Shown piece by piece: positions 18,084 through 28,952 of a DNA stretch of 64,000 nucleotides. Positions within the stretch are counted from its first letter, which is position 1; every line of letters starts with the position of its first letter. Source of the stretch: Nitrospirillum iridis (GTDB lineage: Bacteria; Pseudomonadota; Alphaproteobacteria; Azospirillales; Azospirillaceae). The notes beneath the pieces are model-generated. The model was not told the DNA's origin. It saw only the letters and a program-made list of their open reading frames with translations, and did not search any database. Position numbers and translations under genes: made by a program. The DNA lies in contig NZ_JACIIZ010000008.1 in NCBI RefSeq assembly GCF_014205765.1, positions 1-64,000 on the forward strand, written 5' to 3'.

Positions 18084-19334
18084 TCACTCCACCCCGAAAA
18101 ACTCCAACTGCCATTTCATCTCGTCGTCGGTCATCGGGTACTTGGTGCCGTCGCGCGCGTTCAGCACGTTGGACGGCGGGATCTGGGCCAGGCGCATTTG
18201 CACCTGGCGGGCGGCGCGCATGCTGAGCTTGGCCTTCCAGCACAGCGACGTGACGCCGCGCGGGCTTTGGCCGGCGATGATCTTGTCCACGATGGGCAGG
18301 GGCAGACCAGACAGCAGCGCCAGCGAGGCGAGGACGAAGCCGCGGTCACCCTGGCCCAGCGCCATGGACACCGTGTCCTCCGTCAGCTTCTTTTCCTTGT
18401 GCAGGCGCCGGGCGCGGTCGGCGGGGCGCTCTTTCGGCGCCTCGTCCTCCTCGACCAGGCCGTTGCCAGTGCCGATGCCGGCCTTGGCGGCGGGCAGGCG
18501 CTGGCGCACCGCCTGGGTGATGGCCTGACGGGTTTCCGGCGGCAGGTCGGTGCGGCTTTCCAGCACCTTCACCAGGCTGTCGGTGACGAAGCTGGCGATG
18601 CGGGCGGCGGCGGCGGCCGGCAGGCTGGGCCGCCGAACCAGGGGGGCGTGCCAGGGCTCGTGCTTGGGCGCGAGGTCCAGGATGCGGTCCAGCGTCTCTT
18701 CCCGGATCTGGGCGCTGGCGTTGCCCAGCAGGCTGGCCACCGCCGCCTCGCGCTCCGTCTGCACGATGGCGTCGGACACGGCGACGCTGACGTCGGCGCG
18801 TTCGGCGATGGCGCACAGCCGCTCATCCTCCGGCGCGCCGGCGATGATCTCCAGCAGGTCGTCGTCGGTCAGCAGGGGGGAGTGGCGCAGGACCGGGCCG
18901 GAGATGGTGGCATCCAGATCGCGGGCCAACTGCTGGATGATCGAGGGCGGGGCGTTGGGCAGGTCCTTCAGCGCCGCCACCATGACGCCGCGCACCGCCA
19001 CCGCCCGATCACGAGCCAGGGTTTCCAGGATCTGCAGGGTCATGCGCTCGATCTGGCCCACCCGGTCGGCGGACAGGCTGGGCACCAGCGCCGCGATCTT
19101 GCTGGCAAGGCCGCTGCGCACGCCCTCATCCACATCGGTCGACAGCACCATGTCGGCCTGGCGCGGCGTGGCGGTGTTCAACGCGATCTCGCGCCGCACC
19201 TCCACGTTCTGGTCCATGGCCAGCAGGTACAGGATCTCCGGCTGCGTTTCCTCGCGCGAGGCGACGAAACGCCGGTCAGCCGCGTCCCCGCTGGCGGCCA
19301 GCTTCTTGGCGGTATCGTAATCCAGTCCGCCCAT
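18084..19334 (-). CDS. DUF2336 domain protein
   Basis: This 416-residue protein is mostly helical and HEAT-like and matches the alphaproteobacterial DUF2336 family (for example EILYLLAMDQNVEVRREIALN and the end MTDDEMKWQLEFFGVE). Some family members influence two-component or stress signalling; the role here is unknown. ATG 19334 is chosen because AGGA lies six bases upstream. Its A overlaps the stop of the upstream diguanylate cyclase (TGATG), so the two are probably translated together and may act in one c-di-GMP pathway. Confidence 0.8.
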   Translation of the reverse strand: MGGLDYDTAKKLAASGDAADRRFVASREETQPEILYLLAMDQNVEVRREIALNTATPRQADMVLSTDVDEGVRSGLASKIAALVPSLSADRVGQIERMTLQILETLARDRAVAVRGVMVAALKDLPNAPPSIIQQLARDLDATISGPVLRHSPLLTDDDLLEIIAGAPEDERLCAIAERADVSVAVSDAIVQTEREAAVASLLGNASAQIREETLDRILDLAPKHEPWHAPLVRRPSLPAAAAARIASFVTDSLVKVLESRTDLPPETRQAITQAVRQRLPAAKAGIGTGNGLVEEDEAPKERPADRARRLHKEKKLTEDTVSMALGQGDRGFVLASLALLSGLPLPIVDKIIAGQSPRGVTSLCWKAKLSMRAARQVQMRLAQIPPSNVLNARDGTKYPMTDDEMKWQLEFFGVE

Positions 19335-21121
19335 CACATATCCTTTTCCCCGGGACCCTCTTTCCCGGTGTCATCATCGGCCATCGCCCCATCCGCCGCG
19401 TAGGCGGGCGACAGGCTACGGTGGCCCTTGCCCAGCCGCTTGGCGGCGTACATGCCCTGGTCGCCGCGATCCACCAGGCTTTGCACCGGCTCGCCACCGC
19501 CGCCCTGGTGCACGGCCACGCCCACCGACACGCCCAGCGGCTTCTCCGCCGCGGCCGACAGGGGGCGCAGGAACTCCGCCGCCTCGCGCAGCAGACGGTC
19601 GGCGACGGACAGGGCCTGGGCCTGGTCGACACGATCCACCCACAGCACGAATTCGTCACCACCCAGCCGGCCGGCCAGGTCGCCGGCCCGCGCCATGCGC
19701 CGCAGCAGATCGCCCACCGCCCGCAACACGTCATCACCGGCCGTATGGCCGCGCAAGTCGTTCACCGCCTTGAAGTTATCCAGGTCGAAATACAGCAGGG
19801 CGGAGGACCCGCCGGTCTTCACCGCCAAGCGCTGTTCCAGCATATCCATGACGGTGCGGCGATTGTACAGGCCGGTCAGGCCGTCACGTTCCGACAGGGT
19901 CTTCAGCCGTTCCTGATAGCGGGCCTGGGCAATGGCGGCGCCGACATGGTCGGCGATGGTGCGGGCCATGGACAGATCGTCCGCCGACCAGCCGCCCTCC
20001 ACCCCGCCCCCATCCTCCTTGGCCGAGCCCTGACCGGCGGGGCGCCAGATCAGGACCGCGCCGTTGACCTCATGCCGGAACAGGGTGCGCGCGGCCAGCA
20101 CGTCGTAGCCCGCCGCCGTCACCGTCACCGGCCCCTCGCTTTCCGCCGCCCGGTGGGGCAGTTCGGCCAGCGTCGTCTCCAGTTCCGGCGGCAGGCTTTC
20201 GGCCACGCCCACGGGGCCATAGCCGCCCGTGCCCTCGCCGCGCGCGCGGAGCGCCGAACCAGCGGCGCCGGTGGCGTTGACCGCCACGCCGGCCGCGATC
20301 TCCAGCGTGCGGGCGGGGTCGACGTCGTCGCGGGTGGAGGAGACGATATAGCCCAGGTACCGTTCGCGCAGGCGCACCTGGGCCAGTTCCATGGCGCGCA
20401 GCCGGGCTTCGGTGATGTCACGGCAGGCGCCGCGCGCGCCGATCCACTGGCCGTCCGCCCCCGTCAGCGGCAGGGCGGAGGAAATGAGGCAGGCGGGGCG
20501 GCCATCGGCGGCACGCAACCAGACCTCCACCCGCTCGATGGCCTCGCGCGCCTCGAACGGCGACAGGCCATCGTCGAATTCCGGCAGCAGGAAATCGTTG
20601 GGGTGGCGCCCCACCAGATCGTCCGGGCGGTAGCCGATGGCCCCGGCGGGCGAGACGAAGGCGAAACAGCCGTCCGGCCCCGTTTCCCAGGCGAAGTCGC
20701 TGGAGATTTCCACCAGGTCCTTGTAGCGCTGGCGCGACTCCGTCAGCGCCTGGCGCAGACGGCGCTCCAGGGTGGCCATGCGGCCCAGCAACAGATAGTG
20801 CCGTTGGCCCGCGCCCCGCGGCGGCAGGGCCAGGGGCGTCCACTCCACCACCTCCTGATCGGGCAAGGGGCTGGAATGGGTGCCGGGCAGCAGCACGCCA
20901 CCATCCGCCACCCAGCGCGACAGCAGGTCCAGCCAGCCATCCTCGCGCGCCAGCAAGGCGGCGCCGGCCGCGTTGACGGCGGTGACGCGGCCGGCCGCGT
21001 CGACCTCCAGCCCCGGACCGGCCCACCCGTCCAGCAGCACCTGGGCCTCCGCCGGACCGGCCTGTCCGGCATGGCCAGGCGCCGGCGCGTCGAACTGGGT
21101 GTCGTGGAAATCGGATGCCAT
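19334..21121 (-). CDS. Diguanylate cyclase with PAS and GAF-like sensor regions
   Basis: From ATG 21121 (GAGG upstream) the protein is 595 residues. A PAS domain lies at about 130-245 (YKDLVEISSDFAWE ... GACRDITEAR), a GAF-like region at about 265-400, and a GGDEF domain at about 410-570. The active-site GGDEF is intact at 487-491, and an RxxD inhibitory site (R478-D481) sits five residues before it, so it should make c-di-GMP with product feedback. There is no EAL domain and no transmembrane segment, so it is cytosolic. The stop overlaps the DUF2336 start. Confidence 0.92.
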   Translation of the reverse strand: MASDFHDTQFDAPAPGHAGQAGPAEAQVLLDGWAGPGLEVDAAGRVTAVNAAGAALLAREDGWLDLLSRWVADGGVLLPGTHSSPLPDQEVVEWTPLALPPRGAGQRHYLLLGRMATLERRLRQALTESRQRYKDLVEISSDFAWETGPDGCFAFVSPAGAIGYRPDDLVGRHPNDFLLPEFDDGLSPFEAREAIERVEVWLRAADGRPACLISSALPLTGADGQWIGARGACRDITEARLRAMELAQVRLRERYLGYIVSSTRDDVDPARTLEIAAGVAVNATGAAGSALRARGEGTGGYGPVGVAESLPPELETTLAELPHRAAESEGPVTVTAAGYDVLAARTLFRHEVNGAVLIWRPAGQGSAKEDGGGVEGGWSADDLSMARTIADHVGAAIAQARYQERLKTLSERDGLTGLYNRRTVMDMLEQRLAVKTGGSSALLYFDLDNFKAVNDLRGHTAGDDVLRAVGDLLRRMARAGDLAGRLGGDEFVLWVDRVDQAQALSVADRLLREAAEFLRPLSAAAEKPLGVSVGVAVHQGGGGEPVQSLVDRGDQGMYAAKRLGKGHRSLSPAYAADGAMADDDTGKEGPGEKDM

Positions 21122-21215
21122 GCCCGCCTCGTTCGCCGTCACCCGCGTCCCCGCTGGAGCGCGAGCGCGAAACCCTTGGGGCCAAGCCCTTGGGACGAAA
21201 GGTACCATAACCAAA

Positions 21216-21230
21216 GGAGTAGCCTACTCC
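21216..21230. promoter_or_regulatory. 15-base palindrome upstream of the cyclase gene
   Basis: GGAGTAG-C-CTACTCC is a perfect inverted repeat about 95 bases upstream of the cyclase start, in the divergent gap with the HAD gene. It could be an operator for an unknown regulator. Confidence 0.25.
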
Positions 21231-21357
21231 CCGGGTGGCGGCAACTGGCCCGGACGGGCAGCCCGCTCGGCGTCGGGATAGGTGCCGCGCGCCATAGCCG
21301 GCGTGCCCGCGCGCGGGCCGCTTGCCCCCGGACGGCGCTGGCCCCATGTTCAGAGCC

Positions 21358-22089
21358 ATGATGACCAAAGACGCCCCCCCGCCCGCCGCTGGCCCCTTCC
21401 GCCATGTCGACACCTGGATATTCGACCTGGACAACACGCTCTACCCCGCGGCGTGCAACCTGTTCGCCCAGGTGGACGTGCGCATCGGCGCCTACATCGC
21501 CCAGGCCCTGGGCCTGGACGCCGACGCCGCCAAGCGGCTGCAGAAGGATTATTTCCGCCAGTACGGCACCAGCCTGCGCGGCCTGATGCTGAACCACGGG
21601 ATGCCGCCGGAACCCTTCCTAGAGTATGTCCACGACATCGACGTCAGCGCCATCCTGCCGCAGCCCGGCATGGCGGACAGCCTGGCGGCGCTGCCAGGGC
21701 GCAAGATCATCTACACCAACGGCTCCAGGGGGCACGCCGAGAACGTGATGCGCCGGCTGGGCGTGGCCGACCACTTCCACGCCGTGTTCGACATCGTGGC
21801 CGCCGACTACACGCCCAAGCCGGAGGCAGCCCCCTACACCACGCTGATCCAGCGCCACGGCATCGACCCCACCCGCGCCGTGATGGTGGAGGACATCGCC
21901 CGCAACCTGGAGCCGGCGGCGGCCTTGGGCATGGCAACCGTGTTCGTGGACACGGGCTCCCCCTTCTCCCTGCCCAATCCGCAGGCGCCGGGCCCCTTGC
22001 CCGCCTACGTGCAGCACCGCATCACCGACGTGCCGGCATGGCTGGCCCAGGTGGCAGCGGATCTTTCCCTGCCCCGGCCCCGCGACTGA
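21358..22089 (+). CDS. HAD-family pyrimidine 5'-nucleotidase
   Basis: This roughly 243-residue HAD phosphatase has motif I FDLDNTLYP, motif II IYTNGS, the lysine of motif III in YTPKPE and motif IV MVEDIARNL. The sequence is of the SDT1/Phm8-like pyrimidine nucleotidase group that dephosphorylates UMP/CMP-type nucleotides. ATG 21358, ATG 21361 and ATG 21346 are all possible starts. It precedes dapD-dapE. Confidence 0.85.
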   Translation: MMTKDAPPPAAGPFRHVDTWIFDLDNTLYPAACNLFAQVDVRIGAYIAQALGLDADAAKRLQKDYFRQYGTSLRGLMLNHGMPPEPFLEYVHDIDVSAILPQPGMADSLAALPGRKIIYTNGSRGHAENVMRRLGVADHFHAVFDIVAADYTPKPEAAPYTTLIQRHGIDPTRAVMVEDIARNLEPAAALGMATVFVDTGSPFSLPNPQAPGPLPAYVQHRITDVPAWLAQVAADLSLPRPRD

Positions 22090-22254
22090 CGGGTCCCGGC
22101 GGGTAAGAATCTGTCCGGCAGGGGCTGCTAAAGTAGGGTCTGTTCTGTTCCCGGGGACGTTGACAGGGGGCGAAGCCGCCCGCCATTGTCCCCCCGCCCC
22201 ATCGGACACTCCCGATCACAAGCCGCCGCCAAGGCGCCATCCGGACGACGCCCC

Positions 22255-23100
<846 letters not shown>

Positions 23101-23105
23101 GCCCC

Positions 23106-24329
23106 ATGCCCGTTCCCACCCCCGCCGGCGTCCCGCTCGACGCGACCGATCCGGTGGCGCTGACCCAGGCGCTGATCCGCTGCGCCAGCGTCACCCCGGC
23201 CGACGCCGGGGCCCTGGGCGTGCTGGAGGGGGTGCTGGGCGGCCTGGGCTTCACCTGCCACCGCCTGCCCTTCACGGAGGAGGGGACGGCGCCGGTGGAG
23301 AACCTCTACGCCCGTCTAGGGACCGCCCGCCCCAACTTCTGCTTCGCCGGCCATACCGACGTGGTGCCGGTGGGCGATGAGGCGGCGTGGTCGGTGGCGC
23401 CCTTCGCCGGCGAGATCATAGCCGGCCGGCTGTTCGGCCGGGGCGCGTCGGACATGAAGGGAGCCATCGCCGCCTTCATCGCCGCCGTCGCCCGGCACCG
23501 GGCCGCCAGCCTGCCCCTGGCCGGCAGCGTCAGCCTGCTGATCACCGGCGATGAGGAAGGCCCGTCCATCAACGGCACGCGCAAGGTGCTGGGCTGGCTG
23601 CAGGACCGGGGGGAGGCGCTGGACGCCTGCCTGGTGGGGGAGCCCACCAACCCCCAGACGCTGGGCCAGATGATGAAGATCGGCCGGCGCGGCAGCGTCA
23701 CCTTCACCCTGACCAGCCTGGGCGCCCAGGGCCACGTCGCCTATCCCCACCTGGCCGACAATCCCCTGCCCCGCCTGGCCCAGGCCCTGGCCCGGCTGTC
23801 GGGGGAGCCGCTGGACGCGGGCACGCCCCACTTCCAGCCCAGCAGCCTGCAGATCACCACCATCGACGTGGGCAACCCCACCACCAACATCATCCCGGCC
23901 AAGGGCACCGCCGTCCTCAACATCCGCTTCAACGACCTGCACACGCCGGCCAGCCTGGAGGCGCGGGTGCGCGGCGTGCTGGCCGAGGTGGGCGGCGCGT
24001 GGGACGTGAAGGTGGCGGTCAGCGGCGATGCCTTCCTGACGCCGCCGGGCCAACTGAGCGCCCTCGTTTCGCAGGCGGTGCGATCCGTCACGGGGCTGGA
24101 GCCGGAGTTGAGCACCAGCGGCGGCACCTCCGACGCCCGCTTCATCAAGAACCACTGCCCGGTGGTGGAGTTCGGCGGCGTGGGTGCCAGCATGCACAAG
24201 GTGGATGAGCACATCGCCGTGGACGATTTGGCCCGCCTGACCGACATCTACGCCCGGGTGCTGGCGGACTGGAGCGCAACCCACGCCGGCACCGCCCCCG
24301 CCACCACCCCTGTGGACACCACCCCGTGA
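23106..24329 (+). CDS. dapE: Succinyl-diaminopimelate desuccinylase
   Basis: This M20 metallohydrolase, 407 residues, removes succinate from N-succinyl-LL-diaminopimelate, the step after DapD/DapC. The di-zinc site shows [22 protein letters not shown] with catalytic Glu, EPTN, and a C-terminal His in [12 protein letters not shown]. The N- and C-terminal extensions make it about 25 residues longer than typical. Its stop shares bases with the next start (TGATG). Confidence 0.95.
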   Translation: MPVPTPAGVPLDATDPVALTQALIRCASVTPADAGALGVLEGVLGGLGFTCHRLPFTEEGTAPVENLYARLGTARPNFCFAGHTDVVPVGDEAAWSVAPFAGEIIAGRLFGRGASDMKGAIAAFIAAVARHRAASLPLAGSVSLLITGDEEGPSINGTRKVLGWLQDRGEALDACLVGEPTNPQTLGQMMKIGRRGSVTFTLTSLGAQGHVAYPHLADNPLPRLAQALARLSGEPLDAGTPHFQPSSLQITTIDVGNPTTNIIPAKGTAVLNIRFNDLHTPASLEARVRGVLAEVGGAWDVKVAVSGDAFLTPPGQLSALVSQAVRSVTGLEPELSTSGGTSDARFIKNHCPVVEFGGVGASMHKVDEHIAVDDLARLTDIYARVLADWSATHAGTAPATTPVDTTP

Positions 24330-24934
24330 TGGGCGAACTGCGCCGCGGCCTGGCTGGCGCCTTGCGCCTGGCCTTCCTGGACAAGGCGGGCGCCGCCCTG
24401 TTCCCGGACGACCGCGCTGGTGCGCTGCGCAGCTTCTGGGTACTGCTGGTCCTGCTGCCGGGCGTGGTGGCGCTGGACACGGTGGACCGCTGGATGGGCC
24501 ATCCGCTGGCGCCGCTGAGTGGCGCCAGCGCCCCTGAGACCATCGTACTCCTGGCGCGCGGCGTGCCGGCCACGCTGCTGGCCTTCGCCATCGCCACCTT
24601 CGGCTATCTGGTGATGGTGGACCGCATCCTGCGCCTGCAAGGCATGGGGCGGCACTTCGCCCGCTTCGTCGCCGCCACCAACTGGTCCAGCGTCGTGACC
24701 CTGGCCCTGCTGCTGCCCCTGACGATGTTGACCCACAGCGGCCTGATCTCCCTGCCCCTGGCGGCCGCCATCCAGGTGGCGGCCTTCTTCTGGACGCTGA
24801 TCTATGAGGCCTATGTAGTGCGCGCCGTCCTGGGGGGCGGCTGGCTGACGGCCACCGGCTTCGTCATCCTGGACGTGGCCACCACCGACCTGGTCAGCAC
24901 CCTGGTGCACGGGCCGCTGACGGCGGCGGGCTGA
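24329..24934 (+). CDS. Polytopic membrane protein of unknown function
   Basis: This 201-residue protein has about five hydrophobic helices (FWVLLVLLPGVVAL, IVLLARGVPATLLAFAIATFGYLVMV, VVTLALLLPLTMLT, LPLAAAIQVAAFFWTLIY, GFVILDVATTDLV). It is translationally coupled to dapE by TGATG. The length and topology recall uncharacterised Yip1-like membrane proteins, but I cannot assign a family. Confidence 0.7.
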   Translation: MGELRRGLAGALRLAFLDKAGAALFPDDRAGALRSFWVLLVLLPGVVALDTVDRWMGHPLAPLSGASAPETIVLLARGVPATLLAFAIATFGYLVMVDRILRLQGMGRHFARFVAATNWSSVVTLALLLPLTMLTHSGLISLPLAAAIQVAAFFWTLIYEAYVVRAVLGGGWLTATGFVILDVATTDLVSTLVHGPLTAAG

Positions 24935-25033
24935 GCGGGCCCTAAATTTCCCTTATTACGGGAACTGTACGGGCGATATATCATCCCCAGACGGCAAGGA
25001 ACGCGTCCCTGCCACCTTGGGGGAGGCGTGATC

Positions 25034-26386
25034 GTGAACAACGGCCACCAGCAAAAATCGGATGCCCGGCCCATCGCCGCCCGCAGGGCGGGACCGTCCT
25101 CAACGGCGGAGCGGGCCGGCGCCGCGCCCCTGCAAAGGCTGCAGGCCCAGATCAACGACGGCCCCGGCGTCCACCAACTCCAAGCGCTGGCGCGCCAGGT
25201 CAACCTCCCCGGATCAAGCGGCGTGGCCCAGCGTGCCACGGCGCCGGCGGGCCCCGACACCGCCCAGCCCAACCGGACCGGCCTGCCGGACGGGCTCAAG
25301 ACCGGGATCGAACGCTTGTCGGGCGTGTCCCTGGACGACGTGAAGGTCCACTATAATTCCCCTCAACCCGCCCAGTTGCAGGCCCTGGCCTATGCCCAGG
25401 GAACGGACATCCATGTCGCCCCCGGCCAGGAAAAGCACGTCCCGCATGAGGCCTGGCATGTGGTGCAGCAGAAGCAGGGACGTGTCCGGCCGACCCTGCA
25501 AATGGCGGGCGGGCCCCCCATCAGCGATGACGCGGGCCTGGAACGCGAGGCCGATGCCATGGGCGCCCAGGCGTTGCAAGGAGCGGACGCCCCAGTCCAG
25601 CAACAGCTCAGCACCTCCGCCGGCCCTCAGGGTCCGATCGTGCAGCGGGTCATGATTGGCGGTCGGGACATCACCCAGGCATCGCCGCGCGAGGACGTCA
25701 TCGCGGCCCTGAATTTCTCCAACCTCACGGGAATTCGAAGGGACCTGAGTGCTGCCCAGCTGACAGAGTTGCTGGCGGAACTGCGTCAGCGGGATGACCA
25801 GGACGACGACACCATCGCCGACATCATCGAACAGGTGGAAGAGGATCTGGACGACGCGGAGGGCAACGAGGGGAGCGAAAATGAAGTCGCCATTGGCGCT
25901 GGGGAGATCTTCCTATCCCCCGAAGAACAAGAGGAAAAAAGACGACAAGCCGCCGATAACTTCGGATGGCAGACTTTCCCCGACACTATCGGCGGCTACA
26001 AAAAGCTCGGGGTGCACGAAACCACGGGCGAGAATATCGCAACCCTAGTCCAAAATGGCCCAAGCGCCGAAAAGATGGGAGATGGCAATGGACTGGGCAA
26101 AGGTGAAGGGTTCTATGTGACCCATGTCGGCCAAAAGACCCTATATAATGCAATCAAAGGCATAGAATATGGCTCTCACTTCGCAGCGATTTACATCGCC
26201 GAATCGGCGATTGAATTCAGATCGCCTAGCGAGGAAATGAATAATACGGCGCTGCTGGATGAGGAAACCGAAGGATTGGAATGTTATTATGTGATGTCGG
26301 GCGGCAGTGAAATTGTCATCCCGGTGAAGAGCTTCCACCTGGTCAAGGCGGCGGCCCGCCCGGAAGACCTCACTGACGACGCCTGA
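25034..26386 (+). CDS. DUF4157 (eCIS core) protein with possible ART-like toxin tail
   Basis: This 450-residue protein starts with a low-complexity leader, then a DUF4157 domain (about 83-150: GLPDGLKTGIERLSG ... YAQGTDIHVAPG). The zinc motif HEAWH is at 138-142 with a downstream LEREAD Glu at about 170-172. A helical, acidic linker (220-300) follows. The C-terminal ~130 residues have GVHETTGENIATLVQNG and GKGEGFYVTHVG, reminiscent of the His and Tyr elements of ADP-ribosyltransferases (inference). No signal peptide, and no immunity gene follows. GTG 25034 has GGGGAGG seven bases upstream; GTG 25028 is too close to it. The last third is more AT-rich. Confidence 0.7.
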   Translation: MNNGHQQKSDARPIAARRAGPSSTAERAGAAPLQRLQAQINDGPGVHQLQALARQVNLPGSSGVAQRATAPAGPDTAQPNRTGLPDGLKTGIERLSGVSLDDVKVHYNSPQPAQLQALAYAQGTDIHVAPGQEKHVPHEAWHVVQQKQGRVRPTLQMAGGPPISDDAGLEREADAMGAQALQGADAPVQQQLSTSAGPQGPIVQRVMIGGRDITQASPREDVIAALNFSNLTGIRRDLSAAQLTELLAELRQRDDQDDDTIADIIEQVEEDLDDAEGNEGSENEVAIGAGEIFLSPEEQEEKRRQAADNFGWQTFPDTIGGYKKLGVHETTGENIATLVQNGPSAEKMGDGNGLGKGEGFYVTHVGQKTLYNAIKGIEYGSHFAAIYIAESAIEFRSPSEEMNNTALLDEETEGLECYYVMSGGSEIVIPVKSFHLVKAAARPEDLTDDA

Positions 26387-26392
26387 CCGTAA

Positions 26393-27133
26393 TCACTCGT
26401 ACCACGCCTCGGTGAAGTACAGCCCGTCCGGCGGAGCGGTCTGGCCGGCGGCGGCGCGGCTGCGGGCTTCCAGCACCTTGGTCACGTCGTCCGGCGTCCA
26501 CTTGCCCTCGCCCACCAGGCGCAGGGTGCCGATCATGTTGCGGATCTGGTGATGCAGGAAGGAGCGGGCGCGGGCCACCATGTGGATCTCCTCCCCCACC
26601 CGGCTGACCGTCACCAGGCTCAGCGTCTTCACCGGGCTTTTGGCCTGGCAGATGCTGGCGCGGAAGCTGGTGAAGTCGTGGTGCCCCACCAGGCGCTGGG
26701 CGCCTTCGTTCATGGCGTCGGCGTCCAGGGCCACGGGAACATGCCAGGCGCGGCCGATGTCCAGCGCCAGCGGCGCCCGGCGGTTGACGATGCGGTAGAG
26801 ATAGGCGCGGCCCTTGCACGACAGGCGGGCGTGGAAATCATCCGCGACCGCCTCCGCCTTCACCACCACCACCGGCTCCGGCCGCAGGTGGAAGTTCAGC
26901 GCGTCGCGTACCGTGTCCGCCTTGGTGGGCTTTTCCAGGTCGAAATGGCAGACCTGGCCCAGGCCATGGACGCCGGCGTCGGTACGGCCGGCGGCATGCA
27001 CCCGCACCGTCTCGCCGGAGAAGCGGCGGATGGCCTCCTCCACGCAGGCCTGGACGGAGGGGCCGTGCGGCTGCAGCTGCCAGCCCTGATAAGGCCGGCC
27101 GTCATATTCGACGGTGAGTTTCCAGCGAGCCAT
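26393..27133 (-). CDS. truA: tRNA pseudouridine synthase A
   Basis: This 246-residue synthase modifies U38-U40 in the anticodon stem. The catalytic Asp is in [14 protein letters not shown] at about 52. [15 protein letters not shown] and [15 protein letters not shown] are also family signatures. It is the last gene of the def-fmt-truA run and starts one base after the fmt stop. Confidence 0.96.
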   Translation of the reverse strand: MARWKLTVEYDGRPYQGWQLQPHGPSVQACVEEAIRRFSGETVRVHAAGRTDAGVHGLGQVCHFDLEKPTKADTVRDALNFHLRPEPVVVVKAEAVADDFHARLSCKGRAYLYRIVNRRAPLALDIGRAWHVPVALDADAMNEGAQRLVGHHDFTSFRASICQAKSPVKTLSLVTVSRVGEEIHMVARARSFLHHQIRNMIGTLRLVGEGKWTPDDVTKVLEARSRAAAGQTAPPDGLYFTEAWYE

Positions 27134-27134
27134 G

Positions 27135-28076
27135 CTACTGGGCGATCCGGCCGCCCACGGCGTGGGGGAAGCCGCGCAGGAAGGCGGCGCCCTCGACGGG
27201 GCCCTTGCCCGGTCGCTGCACGGTGATGAGGCGCAGCGCCCCCTCGCCGCAGGCCACGGTCAAGTGGGCGTCCAGCAGGGTGCCGGGGGCAGCCGACGCG
27301 ACGACGGGCTCCGCCGCCAGCACCTTGATCTTCTCGATACCGCCGCCCTCGACGGGCGCCTCGAACCAAGTGCCGGGCCAGGGGGTCAGGGCGCGCACCT
27401 GGCGGTCCAGCTCAACGGCCGGCCGGGTGAAGTTCAGGCGCCCTTCGTCCTTGGTCAGCTTGGAGGCGTAGGTGACACCAGCTTCCGGCTGGACCGTGGC
27501 CGGCAGGTCGCCCGCCGCCAGGCGGTCCAGCGCCGTGACGATCAGGCGGGCGCCCATGGATGACAGGCCGTCGTGCAACTGGCTGGCGGTCATGCGCGGG
27601 CCGAGGACGATGCGCTCCTCCAGCAGCATGGGGCCGGTATCCAGGCCCGCTTCCATCTGCATGATGGTGACGCCGCTCTCGGCATCCCCGGCCAGGATGG
27701 CGCGCTGGATGGGCGCCGCGCCGCGCCAGCGCGGCAGCAGCGAGGCATGGATGTTGAGGCAGCCCAGGCGCGGCGCGTCCAGCACCGGCTGCGGCAGGAT
27801 CAGGCCGTAGGCGACCACCACGGCCACGTCCAGGGCCAGGTCGCGGAACTCGGCCTGCGCCTGTTCGTTGCGCAGGGTGCGCGGGGTACGCACGGGCAGG
27901 CCCAGCGCCTGGGCCCGCGCGTGCACCGGCGTCAGCTGTTCCTTATGCCCCCGCCCGGCGGGGCGGGGCGGCTGGCTGTAGACACAGGCGACCTCATGCC
28001 CCGCCGCGACCAGGGCGTCGAGCACGGGAACGGAGAAGTCGGGCGTGCCCATGAAGGCAAGGCGCAGGCGGGTCAT
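27135..28076 (-). CDS. fmt: Methionyl-tRNA formyltransferase
   Basis: This 313-residue enzyme formylates initiator Met-tRNA. The N-terminal Rossmann part reads [15 protein letters not shown]; the folate-binding signature and catalytic triad region is [18 protein letters not shown]. The C-terminal OB-like domain begins near [13 protein letters not shown] 28076 follows a GGAGG site. It is paired with def, which removes the formyl group, but a structured repeat (28104-28203) lies between the two genes. Confidence 0.96.
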   Translation of the reverse strand: MTRLRLAFMGTPDFSVPVLDALVAAGHEVACVYSQPPRPAGRGHKEQLTPVHARAQALGLPVRTPRTLRNEQAQAEFRDLALDVAVVVAYGLILPQPVLDAPRLGCLNIHASLLPRWRGAAPIQRAILAGDAESGVTIMQMEAGLDTGPMLLEERIVLGPRMTASQLHDGLSSMGARLIVTALDRLAAGDLPATVQPEAGVTYASKLTKDEGRLNFTRPAVELDRQVRALTPWPGTWFEAPVEGGGIEKIKVLAAEPVVASAAPGTLLDAHLTVACGEGALRLITVQRPGKGPVEGAAFLRGFPHAVGGRIAQ

Positions 28077-28103
28077 GGCGGCCTCCAACCAAAAAGTGAA
28101 CCA

Positions 28104-28203
28104 GGCCTGCGACCGCAGGCCCCGGAGATTTCTGGGGAGCGTAGCGGACTGGAAATCGAGGATAGCCAAGCGGCCGGACGGCCGCGCCCGGCGCCTGAGG
28201 GAA
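28104..28203 (-). repeat. Dispersed ~100-bp intergenic element, copy B
   Basis: The reverse complement matches copy A (17948-18050) along the full length. Stem 28170-28175 with 28180-28185 and stem 28104-28110 with 28115-28121 correspond to the two stems of copy A, with paired base changes. It fills almost all of the def-fmt spacer and would be transcribed within that operon. Confidence 0.75.
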
Positions 28204-28208
28204 CAGCG

Positions 28209-28715
28209 TCAGCGAGACGCCTTGCTCACCTTGCGAATGATCATGTTGCGCTTCAGGGACGACAGATGGTCGATGAACAGCACGCCGTTCAGGTGGTCGA
28301 CTTCATGCTGGATGCAGCGGGCCAGCAGATCGTCGCAGTCCCGCTCCTGCACGCTGCCGGCGCGGTCGACATAGCGCACGCGGATCTGCTTGGGCCGCGT
28401 CACGTCGGCGTAGACCTCGGGGATGGAGAGGCAGCCCTCATTGTGCACGCAGGTCTCGTCCGACAGCCACAGCAGCTCGGGGTTCGCCATGGCGATGGGC
28501 TCCTTGGCGCCTTCCTTATGCTCCGACACGTCGACGACGATGATGCGCTCCAACAGGCCGATCTGCGGGGCCGCCAGGCCGATGCCGGGGGCCTTGTACA
28601 TGGTCTCCAGCATGTCATCCATCAGCTTCACGACGCGGCCGTCGACATTGGCGATGGGGGCGCACTTCTTCTTCAGGCGGGCGTCGGGAATGGTCAGGAT
28701 GGGCAGAAGGGCCAT
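28209..28715 (-). CDS. def: Peptide deformylase
   Basis: This 168-residue Fe/Zn hydrolase removes N-formyl from nascent proteins. All three motifs are intact: GIGLAAPQ, NEGCLS (Cys ligand) and HEVDH (two His ligands plus catalytic Glu). ATG 28715 gives the family start MALLPILTIPD; the frame continues upstream without homology. It is the first gene of def-fmt-truA. Confidence 0.96.
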   Translation of the reverse strand: MALLPILTIPDARLKKKCAPIANVDGRVVKLMDDMLETMYKAPGIGLAAPQIGLLERIIVVDVSEHKEGAKEPIAMANPELLWLSDETCVHNEGCLSIPEVYADVTRPKQIRVRYVDRAGSVQERDCDDLLARCIQHEVDHLNGVLFIDHLSSLKRNMIIRKVSKASR

Positions 28716-28952
28716 GGCGGTCGTGTCCAGGTCAGGGTCGGCTAGAGAATCAAGGGCGCCGAGTATAAACATTTGTTCCCTGGCGAGATAGGGGATGGCT
28801 GGCGCCGGGGCAAGGCCCGGTTGCGCCCGGGGGGTATGCGGGCAAGGACAAAACAGGCCGGTGTGGCCGCTTCGCCCGCGACAACGCGCTTTATTTTTGC
28901 AACCATCGCGGATGGCCCCTGGCCGCAGCCCCCCCTCCCGCAAAAGACCGCA

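Noticed and set aside
19421-21361. Long plus-strand open frame opposite the diguanylate cyclase
   Set aside because: The minus-strand frame has intact PAS and GGDEF motifs; the plus-strand product is a His/Gln/Arg-rich shadow.
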